Source of the DNA: Rapana venosa
Taxonomy: Eukaryota > Mollusca > Gastropoda > Neogastropoda > Muricidae
DNA length: 64,000 bases
Assembly: GCA_028751875.1 (NCBI GenBank)
Contig: CM054158.1
Coordinates: 7,679,916 to 7,743,915, forward strand
Direction of reading: 5' to 3'
Positions 10,425 through 20,449 of this stretch are shown in pieces (position 1 is the stretch's first letter; every line of letters begins with the position of its first letter). The position numbers and the translations under genes were made by a program. The notes beneath the pieces were generated by a model. That model saw only the letters and a program-made list of their open reading frames with translations. It ran no database searches and was not told where the DNA came from.

Positions 10425-10812
10425 GGAAGGTGGCAGGATGGTTTAGACGTTCGCTTGCAACCGTAAGGTTCTGGGTTCGATTCCAGGTCTTGCCCTTTCT
10501 TCCCAGTTTGATGGGGAAATTGAACTGAATGTCAAGTCTTTTGGGGGAGACTCTAAACCAGTCTGACCCGTGTGCCTTACAGACTTGTGCACGTCAAAAG
10601 AACCCACGACAGTTGAAAATCGGAAAGAGGAGGGAGGGTGCTCCTTCCTGACTGTCTTGGCAAAATGTGTAAGTTCAATTCCCAACTGCATCCCCGAAGT
10701 TGGAATGCAGCTACCTTGATGGTGGAGGGAAAAAACGGTTGCAGACACAAAAATCTCACCATTGGTAAACCATGGAGCTCTGGCCAGGGGATGAGGTCAG
10801 AAAAGACAATTG
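10425..10812 (+). mobile_element. tRNA-headed SINE, group D, full length with the shared tail
   Basis: The head GGTGGCAGGATGGTTTAGAC and B box GGGTTCGATTCCAGG are followed by a body (GGGGGAGACTCTAAACCAGT, AAAAGAACCCACGACAG). It ends with the shared tail (GAAGTTGGAATGCAGCTACC ... CTCACCATTGGTAAACCATG). The copy at 56905-57290 has the same order, so head, body and tail form one element of about 385 bp. Confidence 0.85.
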
Positions 10813-10939
10813 GCAGCTAGAGTTACAACCACCTACACTGCTCCAAAAAACCGCACTGATCTGATTGATGTAAGCTGACACATTCTTGGAGCTTTTCATG
10901 GCACTTTTCTAAAAAAAATGCAATCCTCGTTTAAGCCCG

Positions 10940-11220
10940 AACCCCCGCCACCCACTAGATTTCGAGTAGTGTTCTGGGTTCTAGTCTTTCGGGTGAGATG
11001 ATAAACCAAGGTCCCATGTGCAGCATGCATGGCAACGAGTTAGATGTCCCTGGCCAAAAAAAGTCATCCTCCCAGGGAAACAAAGGCAAGTGCACTCAGA
11101 TTTTTTTTAAAGGGTAGCGCTGCTCTTGTGGGGACACACTTTCCACAGGGAGAGCAGCCAGTATTTCTTGCAGAAAAATCTGCTATGACTGAAAGTACAA
11201 CACAAAACAGCTCGATACAA
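10940..11220 (+). mobile_element. SINE group A, 5'-truncated
   Basis: It matches the body and 3' end of the element at 34568-34980: GTCTTTCGGGTGAGATGATA, TGTCCCTGGCCAAAAAAAGT, GCTGCTCTTGTGGGGACAC and GGGAGAGCAGCCAGTATTTC. Confidence 0.85.
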
Positions 11221-11795
11221 CACAAGGATAATGTAGTGTCTTAGTATAATCATTACGAAATTTGTTCTTAGATAGATGGCTTGATGAAAAAAAGCAAATG
11301 CATTGCTTATTCAATGTACCATCTGGAAATAAAATTTTGACTTGACTTGACAAGGTTGCAGCGGGCCCCCTCCCAGTGCAGTGTGCTTTGTCAACAAGAC
11401 TGCTGGCTCCCTGACAAAGGAAGGAACAGGCAAAGAGCAGGTGGATAGGTCTGTCAGCTTGTTGTTTTTTCTGAAGCCAAGACCATCGTCAGGGCCAAGC
11501 AGCAAACAAGTGAATATACCCACATCCCCATTGCAACAGGTCAGACCCCTACTACCTGTTGGTTGATGGGACAGGAGGGGACAAGTCTTCTGTATCATTG
11601 AGGCTCAGGCCATGCAGAACTGTGTCTATTTTACAATACTATTAGCATTCTGACAAGAGAATGGTTATTACCTGTGCTGTTGTCCTGCCGGCTACAGGGT
11701 GTTCTCTGAAAGAGGGTCTAGCTGGCCTGGTCACACACCAGTGTTCAGGACGTTGTAGAATAGGAGGACCTGCTGTGTTCTGCTGCCTTCATCAC
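11221..11795. other. Stretch without a recognised gene; (GACTT)n tail at its start
   Basis: 11338-11352 reads TTTTGACTTGACTTGAC after an A-rich lead, resembling a retroelement 3' tail; the same pentamer is at 58755-58830. The rest shows no gene or repeat that I recognise. Confidence 0.4.
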
Positions 11796-11798
11796 ATA

Positions 11799-11824
11799 GG
11801 GGGGGGGGGGGGGGGGGGGGGGGG
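11799..11824. repeat. Poly-G tract (26 G)
   Basis: Uninterrupted G run directly before the head of the SINE at 11825. Confidence 0.9.
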
Positions 11825-12165
11825 CCAGCCTAGTGGTTAGAACATTGCGCTCGCAATCTGACCACCCGGGTTCAATTCCCGTTCAAGGGGATATTTTCCC
11901 ATGGAGTTAACATCAGTGCAGACTCCACTCTCCCCAAAAGTCCTTCGGATGAGACTATAAACCGATGCCCATGTGCGAACGTACGCAGAACATCTTGCGC
12001 ACACGTTAAATCCCGTTCCGCTTTTCGTTAGAGTAGGCCATTGTGCGCCGGTGGGAACAGATGACAAAACCGCATACACACGGGGACTGGATGTAAAAAA
12101 AGCATGCAAGTGAGTATTCCATTATCCTCGATATAAAAGAATAAAATAAATAAATAAACAGAGAC
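11825..12165 (+). mobile_element. tRNA-headed SINE, group B, full length
   Basis: The head CCTAGTGGTTAGAACATTGC and B box GGGTTCAATTCCCG are followed by GGAGTTAACATCAGTGCAGA, CTTCGGATGAGACTATAAAC and CATCTTGCGCACACGTTAAA. It ends TATCCTCGATATAAAAGAAT with an AATAAATAAATA tail. Of the group B copies here this one reads best from head to tail. I used it as the reference for the fragments at 9392, 9636, 19385, 36973, 46488, 54300, 56275, 62143 and 63272. Confidence 0.9.
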
Positions 12166-12349
12166 GGGGATTTTCATTCTGACAAACGAACACACACACA
12201 CACACCCCTCATCATAAAAAGAGTGAGGTTTTTCAGCGTGCGTGCGTGTGTGTGTTGTGTGTGGGTTTGGTTTGGTTTTAGTTGAGGTTTTTTTTTTAAC
12301 AAATCCATAGCTTAGCAAAGTTGTACAGAAACACAGCAATTCCTACCAG

Positions 12350-12440
12350 TTCGTCTGTAAGTCCGTCCATCTGTCTATCTGTTTGTCCGTCTGTCTGTCC
12401 GTCCGTCTGTCTGTTTTTCTGTCCGTCTGTCTGTCTGTCA
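12350..12440. repeat. (GTCT/GTCC)n microsatellite
   Basis: Imperfect tetranucleotide run of GTCTGTCT and GTCCGTCC units. Confidence 0.9.
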
Positions 12441-12599
12441 GCACTCCTGCTCACTCCAAGCATCATGCACAGCACAAGGGCAAACTACTCTGCACCCCAG
12501 TGAAGTGCATTTATTTTTTAATTGACCTTTTCTGTTCTCTACACACATTGACACTGAAAAATAGAAAGGTTGGTTCCATGGTTACCGTCACCTAGCGCC

Positions 12600-13975
12600 A
12601 TCTATCAAGCTGAATGAATACACAACGGTTTTGGTGGTGCATTTTCACATGTGGATATTACAGAGAATCATTATGGAGCAATAGATTTTCATGGTGTATT
12701 TTCACACTGCAAGTATTTCTGTTTAAAAATCATTATACAATAGATTTCCATGATGTACCTTGACTCTGCAAATTTTTTATAAAAAATATACATAGAACAG
12801 TAAATTTTTATGACGTATTTTCACCAAAAACTTTTTTTTTTAATCATTACAGAACAATGGATTTTCTGGAGGGCTCTGACACTGCAAACAGAACAAGTCA
12901 GTATGGAGGAATGGTAAGTTCAGTTTCAGACACAACTGAAACAAAGTAAGTTTCAGACTACAATTAAAACAAACATGATAAATAACGTTGAGTTCTGCAT
13001 ATCATCAAGATTTTAATCATCATCTTCAGATGTACCAAGCAAGCTAACAGGATATTATCTTCAGAAGTACCATGCAGACTAAACATCTTAACACACTAAT
13101 CCTCCAGAAAAAGCAAGGGAGAAAACCAGGTCTGCAGCCTTCTGACCAGTAGCTAGCCCCCCCTCTCTGTCAGTGAACAGATGGTGCATGCAGACGGTGC
13201 TCATAATCTTATGGTCACTTTCACACGCCGTTAGTTCCACCTCAGCCTGCTTCAACAGGGAGTTTATAACCAATCACCTTGACAGTGTTGGGCCTTGTTT
13301 GTTTTCTTGTGTTTTGACAGTCTGTCAGTAATTTGACAGAAGCTTCCTTCATTGAAGTTCTTCATGGAAATGAGAAAGAGGACTGGAGTAATAACGGCTG
13401 TAGCTTTATCATTGCTACCAAATCTGAAAATAAGTGTGAAGCAGAAAGTCCAAGAGTGCTACAGAAGTGACAGGACCAAAATCAAGTGTTGGAACCTTTT
13501 GTGCCTAGGACAGACTTGCCGCGCTTGCGTTTAGATCCTGATTCAGGCTGGGCGAAAATATGGAGTTAAAAACAGTACCTGTGAAAGTGATCATAAGTGA
13601 CTCTGCAGGACACACTTTTTTTAAAACTTGAGAGAAATCCATATTTTTCTCCATTATATTGACTTTGCCATAGGTCAACTTTGACAAGAAATTTTAAAAA
13701 GCCAAAGACCAGCAAATGAATACAGCCAGAACACAAAGATGAAATTTTGCTCCATGTTGACATTACGCACAGTAAGGTGTAGTTTAGGTGACTGGGAATC
13801 TTTATGGTGGATCCTACCATATCTGAACTCATCTCCATGTACTGCATTAACATACAAGTGCATATCATTTTGTTCATATTAATGTGTAAACATGATGTGC
13901 TTGTGAATATGTAGATTGCTGCTGTGCAGTCTCACCACCAATAGTTCACTGGAAGATTCTGTCATGCTGTTATTC
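12600..13975. other. A-rich stretch without a recognised gene
   Basis: The phrase AATCATTATGGAGCAATAGATTTTCATGGTG recurs loosely at 12668-12850 (GATTTTCATGGTGTATTTTC and variants, spacing 55-65 bp), an old diverged tandem repeat. No exon was recognised. Confidence 0.4.
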
Positions 13976-14479
13976 TTGTTATCCATCACTACATACATCC
14001 CCCCCCCCCTGCCCTCTTTCGACATCCCCCCCCCCCCCCTTACGGACAATTTTCACAAAGAAAATAATCACCATGATTATAATCTCTCCCTTATTGTTTC
14101 CATTAAGCTAATCTATGACGATCAACAATGTAAATAGCCAGAATGAAAACGAAAAGTTGAGGCGTTAACAGCACCAGGATTTCTGCAACAAACAGGATAC
14201 AAACACCAGGTTTGCAAAAGCAAAAGATGACCTCTAGATGACGTATTACATATCACAAAGTGTAGACACTGGGCACCACCAGAAGGATATCGCTGTAACT
14301 GACAGGTTCCACCTCTAGGCTCTAGTCATGACTGAGATGTCCAGCTACAGTTGGGGATTGGGTTTGATGGCCAATGGTGGATTTGTCTCCTGTCCAACAT
14401 TTCAGATTTCTGAGGACAGAAGTGACGCCTGCCTTGTCCTGGAGTTGTGTTCAAGCTCACCGGCATCCCCCTTCATTTT

Positions 14480-14605
14480 CAATTTTCATTTAATTTCATA
14501 CCTCTTTAAGTCAAGGCAGAGTTCTCTGCCTGGAATTCGGGTTCCTCCTCCCGGGTAGAGCGCGTCGCCACAAGAGCAGCGCCACCCATCATTTTTTCTT
14601 CCCCC
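14480..14605 (-). mobile_element. SINE group A, 3' fragment
   Basis: On plus it reads GGAATTCGGGTTCCTCCTCC, GGGTAGAGCGCGTCGCCAC and AAGAGCAGCGCCACCCATC, matching the 3' end of the element at 59372-59779. Confidence 0.8.
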
Positions 14606-14754
14606 CCCCCATGTCTGCTCAAGGAGGCAGCTCTCTGCATGGTCTTCAATATTTCACTGACCCCTACCTACCCCTACCCCCCCCCCCCCCCCCCCTCCCC
14701 TGCGAGCTTTTAACGATTGTGTACAGGGGCAGGAAAGGATTACAAATAAAACGC

Positions 14755-14897
14755 ACACTGTTGTCATGTTTAGATACCATCCGCCATGTCAGAATTCACT
14801 TACATTAATAGGGGCAAAGCAGTCCCATAGCAAAGTTTCACCACTTGTGAATCTCCAGCTCTAGCCAAGGACCCCCCCCCCCCCCCCCCCCCCCCCC
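14755..14897 (+). mobile_element. Degenerate SINE 3' tail module ending in poly-C (26 C)
   Basis: TTTCACCACTTGTGAATCTC and CAGCTCTAGCCAAGGA match the end of the shared tail. The poly-C run at 14872-14897 occupies the same relative position as at 5251 and 57280. Confidence 0.65.
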
Positions 14898-15214
14898 AAC
14901 AAACAAACCAACAACAACAAAAGCAACCCAACAACAACAAAAAGCGATATATGTCATTTACTAATGACAGTATGGTGCAAACCTACTTATGATGCGTTTA
15001 AATCCAGCCTAAAGACACTTATTTCAAACCTAAGATTCTCCCCTCTTGTTTCCTGTCCCTGCCCTCAACAACCAACTACCCTCCCCCATCACCCTGCCGG
15101 AGTGTACAACCTGTGTGTATGTGTGTGTGTGTGTTTACATTTGTATTTGTAAAAATATATTAATTGTAACTGGCTGCATGTGAAAGACTAGGATGAATGA
15201 AAGTGTTTGTACTG

Positions 15215-15217
<3 letters not shown>

Positions 15218-15250
<33 letters not shown>
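15218..15250. repeat. Poly-G tract (33 G)
   Basis: Uninterrupted G run shortly before the 33-bp satellite array. Confidence 0.9.
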
Positions 15251-15251
<1 letters not shown>

Positions 15252-15284
15252 GGGGACAGTAATTTACTGTGACATGGTGGGGGA

Positions 15285-16200
15285 AGGGGAAATCACGTCA
15301 TTTACTGATGACGTGGTGGGGGTAAACCATGTCATTTGCTGATGATGGTGTGGTGGGACACGTCATTTGCTGATGATGGGTAAACAGCATCTGTGATGGT
15401 GTGTAAACACGTCATTTGATGACTAGGTGAAATCCGATTATGAGTATGATGTAAACTACGGCATTTACTGATGACGGTATGGTGTAAATCACGTCATTTG
15501 CTGATGACCATATGGTGTAAATCACGTCATTTACTGATGACGGTATGGTGTAAATCACGTCATTTACTGATGACGGTATGGTGTAAATCACGTCATTTAC
15601 TGATGACCATATGGTGTAAATCACGTCATTTACTGATGACGGTATGGTGTAAATCACGTCATTTACTGATGACCATATGGTGCAAATCACGTCATTTACT
15701 GATGACCATATGGTGCAAATCACGTCATTTACTGATGACGGTATGGTGTAAATCACGTCATTTACTGATGATGGTATGATGTAAACTACGGCATTTACTG
15801 ATGACCATATGGTATAAATCACGTCATTTACTGATGATGGTATGATGTAAACTACGGCATTTACTGATGACCATATGGTATAAATCACGTCATTTACTGA
15901 TGATGGTATGATGTAAACTACGGCATTTACTGATGACCATATGGTGCAAATCACGTCATTTACTGATGACCATATGGTGTAAATCACGTCATTTACTGAT
16001 GATGGTATGATGTAAACTAGGGCATTTGCTGATGACCCTATGGTGTAAACCACGCCATTTACTGATAACGGCATGGTTCGTTCGTTCTTTACATTTCACG
16101 TCTTTTCACTATCAGTGATATTGGTGTGAACCACGTCATTTACTGATGACAGTCTGATGTAAGCCACGTCATTTACTGATGACAGTCTGATGTAAAGCTA
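15285..16200. repeat. 33-bp satellite array with 66-bp higher-order units
   Basis: The core at 15450-16075 repeats a 33-bp unit about 19 times; degenerate units flank it on both sides. The unit contains CACGTCATTTACTGATGACG, an inverted repeat (CGTCAT..ATGACG), then a GGTATGGTGTAAAT-like link. From 15715 to 16020 two unit types alternate (GTAAACTACGGC at 15781, 15847 and 15913), giving a 66-bp higher-order period. The 220-aa and 102-aa open frames exist only because 33 is a multiple of three. Confidence 0.95.
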
Positions 16201-16354
16201 GGATGAAGCAGGGAAGAAAGCGGTCAAGCGGTGTCAACTGACAGGGCCAGTATTCAGCAACACCCACCTCACAGCCATGCAAGCAGTCAGGAGACACAGG
16301 TTTAACAAGAGGACAACAATCAAAGCATCTTAGACAATCATTGGCCAAATTCTT

Positions 16355-16520
16355 CACACACACACACACAGACCACCACCACCAATACCACTAACAACGA
16401 CAGTAACCAAATTTGAACATAGGTTGTGCTATTTCACACACACACACACACACAAACACACACATCACCACCACCACTAACAACGACAGTAACCAAATTT
16501 GGATATAGGTTGTGCTATTC

Positions 16521-16575
<55 letters not shown>
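16355..16575. repeat. (CA)n runs with a duplicated 90-bp segment
   Basis: Three CA runs (16356-16370, 16436-16462, 16524-16574) are separated by two copies of a segment containing CTAACAACGACAGTAACCAA and ATAGGTTGTGCTATT. The duplication period is about 90 bp. Confidence 0.9.
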
Positions 16576-16576
<1 letters not shown>

Positions 16577-16984
16577 ACGACCACAAACAACAACAGCAAA
16601 AAAGAAAAGACATGAATAACAGCAACATCACAAAACCAACGTGAAAACTGACACAACAGCAATAGCCACGATAACAGTAGGAACACAAACTACCAAAGAC
16701 ACACACTGGCCAAGCATGCTTACAAGTCATTATTTTGTTTTTATACAGGGACGGCAAGCCAGGACCACATCAACACGATTTGTTACAACCTTGATAATGA
16801 TCAGACCTCTTCATTGCCATTTCTTTCTACATGCACAATATTACCTACCAAACAAGGGGAGGGGTGGGGTGGGGGTGGATAGGGTTTTCTCTTTGTTTAA
16901 CTTCAATCAAAGGAAGGGGAGGGGGGGGGGGGGGGGGGGGAGGAAGATTTTTTAAATTAACAATTAAAAAACAAACCTTTCAGC

Positions 16985-17425
16985 AATAACAGTTTTAGAG
17001 AGTTTATGCAGTTGAAGTACAGTTTCCAAACTAAATTGCAAGTATCATTTAAAAGATGTATGCATTAAAAAAGAATTGTTTGGGTTCATTTTTGTTTTAA
17101 AGATGTATGCAGTTGAATTATAGTCTCTAAACTAAATTGAAAGTATCACTAAAAAGATGCATGCAGTTGAATTACATTCTTTAATCTAAATTGAAAGTAC
17201 CACCAAAAGATGTATGCAGCTGAATTACATTCTTTAAACTAAATCGAAAATATCATTTAAAAAAATGTATGTAATTGAATTAATTACAATCTCTCAACTA
17301 AATTTTAAGTATCACTAAAAAGATGTATGCAGTCGAATTATAGTCTCTCAACTAAATTGAAAGTATCACTAAAAAATGTATGCATCTGAATTATATTCTC
17401 TAATCTAAATTGATAGTACACTAAA
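16985..17425. repeat. Diverged tandem repeat, 55-60 bp, about 7 copies
   Basis: The phrases GATGTATGCAGTTGAATTA, CTCTAAACTAAATTGAAAG and TATCACTAAAAA recur with variable spacing and many substitutions, so the array is old. Confidence 0.8.
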
Positions 17426-17989
17426 AGAAATGCCATAGAAAGCATTCACTGACAAAGAATTATGCACTCAAGTCTTCTGTGATAAGCTACAGAGTTGAAA
17501 TTCACTTGTTAACCATCAACGATCCAACTACTCGTCAACACTACACATAGAAATATTTCAGTTGATAAATACACATAACACCATGTAACATGAAAATGTA
17601 AGATATTTTTGTATCTATCTACATGATTAACGATCGTTCGTAGCTGTCTCACAGCACAAATAAACAGTAGTAGTTTTGCATACAAACGGTACTACTCATG
17701 CACACACGCAGATGCCACTCACGTAAACAAACATCCCTTCTCACATTTATCACTCATGCATACAAACAATATCGTTCACGCGTACAAACAATATGTACAC
17801 ACACACACACACACACACTGAAGATATCACAGTCCTTCCCTACATCCCACACCCACCAGCATATAGGCAGAAGTGGGAAAGAAAACGACAGTTGCCTTCA
17901 GGGATCGTCAGTGCACATCTTCAGCATGGCGGTGTGACTTGCATCACTGCACACTGTGCTGCATAGTTCTTCCACAGTCAGCACAACAT

Positions 17990-18270
17990 CCTCCAAATGA
18001 CACACACACACACTTTATATAATACATGTAACAACACAATAACAACTCATCCACAGCACAGCATCCTCCAATCAACACACACACATAATTATAATACATG
18101 TAACAACACAACATCCTCCAATCAACACACACACACATAATTACAATACATGTAAAAACACAATAACAACAACACAACATCCTCCAATCAACACACACAT
18201 AATTATAATACATGTAACAACACATTAACAACACAACATCCTCCAATCAACACACATATAATACATGTCA
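17990..18270. repeat. Tandem repeat of about 60 bp with CA-rich units
   Basis: CATCCTCCAATCAACACACA, TAATTATAATACATGTAACA and ACACAATAACAAC recur four to five times. The minus strand is open across it, but the product is Cys/Tyr repeats and not credible. Confidence 0.85.
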
Positions 18271-19060
18271 CAACACAATAACAACAAATCTTAAAACTTT
18301 TCTTCATTCACTCAACAAGAATTTTCCTTGAACCCCTAAAGGAGTCATTTGGGGCACTGTACAGGGTTTTCAGGCTTCATTCTCTTGGACAAGTTGAACC
18401 TTGCAGAACCTCTCTGTCTGTCTGTCGTTCTGTCTCTCTTCAGGCTGTGAATTGTACTGTATGCTGAGTGTTGTTAGGTTGTCGTTGTTGTTTTGCTTCA
18501 TAGCACTGGCCACACACAGCCTGCTTCCTCCACAGAAGATGTATGGACTGATTTCTACAATCAGCACAGCAGTCACGTGTGCAGGCTGAGTTCTCAGTAT
18601 CTCGGAAAGACTTGCTGGGGACTGCTGGATCTACTGTCACCTCCAGGGGCTTTTTCCAACATTCCCTCAGACGCAACTGCTTCTACTACCCTCTGTCAAT
18701 AAAACGTGTTTCGTACACCTCAGCATCAGCCCAAAGCTGTGCCCTGTTACCTCAAGGTCACGAGTTCCATGCTGAAATTCGTTGTGGGGGGAAGGAGCGC
18801 AGTGCATGAAGGTCATGTGTATGTAGGGGAGAAGCGAAAAGACTCATAACACCGAAAGACAGAAAAGGTGCATGAAGCAGACAGCAAAACCAGGCCAGTA
18901 ACGCGCTGTCCAATTCTGCCTGCAACAACTGTGGCAGAACTGCCATGCACGGTTTGGATGGCTACGTCACTCCACACTTTGTTCTCCACAAAACCAGAAT
19001 GTCAGGTTTCTTCCCTGCCACCCCCCACCAGGTTATTGAGGTTTTTCTCAAAAACTGAGG
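18271..19060. other. Stretch without a recognised gene
   Basis: No conserved protein segment was seen on either strand. Several 60-90-aa frames overlap and none shows a motif. Confidence 0.4.
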
Positions 19061-19065
19061 GTGCA

Positions 19066-19350
19066 CGGGGTGTCCCATAACCTACAAGGTCATAGGGGAG
19101 CGAGGCGTCAGAGACCTCAATTCTCTAGGGGCTAGCATATTGAGGGTGGCGCCCATCTCCTCTCCCTCGTTGATTTACCTTCCCTGACCCTAAAGAGGCA
19201 GGTACCCATTTACAGCTGGGTGAACTGGGGGACTATACTGAAGCCAAGGCGCGCAAACGGTCACCCATCCAAGTGGTAACCACGCTCGATCCTGTTTAAC
19301 CTTAGCTGGGGGAAAGCAAGTGCTCTGACCACTGAGCTGTCCCGTCCCCT
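19066..19350 (-). mobile_element. Chimeric tRNA/5S-rRNA SINE, group E
   Basis: It matches the better copy at 61169-61460. In minus-strand order: a tRNA-like head (AGCTCAGTGGTCAGAGCAC), a 5S-rRNA-like segment (GTGGTTACCACTTGGATGGG followed by TGACCG), the core TTCACCCAGCTGTAAATGGG and the end TAGGTTATGGGACACC. Confidence 0.85.
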
Positions 19351-19384
19351 AAGGGTGCATACCACCAACAAAAATCTGATGGCG

Positions 19385-19565
19385 TGAGTGGGAGTTTAGA
19401 ATTAACGAAAGTAACAACTCCACTCCCCAGATGAGACTATGAACTGAGCTCATGTATGTATGCACACAGAACATATTGCACACACGGTAAAACCCGTTCC
19501 GCCTTTCGGAAGAGGCCATTGCATGCTGATAGGAATTGATGACAAAATCTAAACTAAAAGAACCC
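19385..19565 (+). mobile_element. SINE group B, internal fragment
   Basis: GATGAGACTATGAACTGAGC, CAGAACATATTGCACACACG and CCTTTCGGAAGAGGCCATTG match the group B body. Confidence 0.8.
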
Positions 19566-19569
19566 AACC

Positions 19570-19695
19570 CCGCATGCACACTGGTATCGTGTGTAGACAC
19601 CATCCCTGAAGTCGGAATGCTGCTACCTTAATGGTGGGTAAACGGTCACACTCGCAACATCTCACCACTGGTGAACCTCGGAGCTCTAGCTGAGA
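19570..19695 (+). mobile_element. SINE 3' tail module
   Basis: CTGAAGTCGGAATGCTGCTA, ATGGTGGGTAAACGGTCAC, CTCACCACTGGTGAACCTCG and GAGCTCTAGC: a close match to the tail consensus. It directly follows a group B fragment, as it does at 37260, so B plus tail may be a composite element. Confidence 0.85.
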
Positions 19696-19986
19696 AGCAA
19701 AACAGAAAGAGAAAAAAACAAAAGCACAGACCATAGCTGAAAACTTCGCACACAGAAGGACGACCAATCTACCGACAGCACAAGGCACAGGCAGAGACAC
19801 TCATGCACAGGTAGGTGGTTTCCAGCCCACACACTGACACAGTCACAGCAAAGACACAGACAGAGAGAGAGAGCAACCATTTTAGCTGCAGGTGAGCAAT
19901 ACTGAGCTGTGAGCCCTTCTTTCCAACCAGTCTCTGGATGCCAGCCAGTCACGTGGTGTGGTGTGGTGACGTGGCTGACGTCTGCA

Positions 19987-20166
19987 GCATGTCCTCAGCC
20001 TCAAGTCACATCAGCAGTGTCTAGCTGATACTTGAATGCTTTGCTTGTTGGGGTGGGTGGGGGTCCTTGACTAGAAGCATGTCCTCGGCCTCAAGTCACA
20101 TCAGCAGTGTCTAGCTGATACTTGAATGCTTTGCTTGTTGGGGTGGGTGGGGGTCCTTGACTAGAG
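19987..20166. repeat. 90-bp direct duplication
   Basis: GCATGTCCTC begins at 19987 and again at 20077. I found one difference (TCAGCC versus TCGGCC), so the duplication is recent. Confidence 0.95.
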
Positions 20167-20240
20167 CCTCAAGGTTCACCAGTGGTGGGATTTGGTGTAT
20201 GTGACTGTTTGCCCATCGTAAAGGTAGTGATTTTGGGAAG
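20160..20240 (-). mobile_element. SINE 3' tail module fragment
   Basis: On plus it reads GTTCACCAGTGGTGGGATTT and TTGCCCATCGTAAAGGTAGT, the inverted tail module. Confidence 0.6.
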
Positions 20241-20254
20241 TCTCTGTATTAACT

Positions 20255-20445
20255 CTTCACAGAATGTATTCAAAATACAAAATGATACTTATCTACAACT
20301 CTTTAAAGAACGGAATTCTTTGTATTTAAAATACAAACTGATACTTATCTATTACTCTTTAAAGAACGGAATTCTTTGTATTTAAAATATAAACTGATGT
20401 TTATCTACAACTTTTTAAAGAATGGAATTCTTTGCATGATTGTTT
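20255..20445. repeat. 56-bp tandem repeat, about 3 copies
   Basis: CTTTAAAGAACGGAATTCTT and ATTTAAAATACAAACTGATA recur with a period near 56 bp. Confidence 0.85.
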
Positions 20446-20449
20446 ATGC

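Noticed and set aside
15412..16074. 220-aa minus-strand frame with an 11-residue repeat (SVNDVIYTIWS)
   Set aside because: A direct consequence of the 33-bp satellite. There is no signal peptide, splice evidence or non-repeat coding part.
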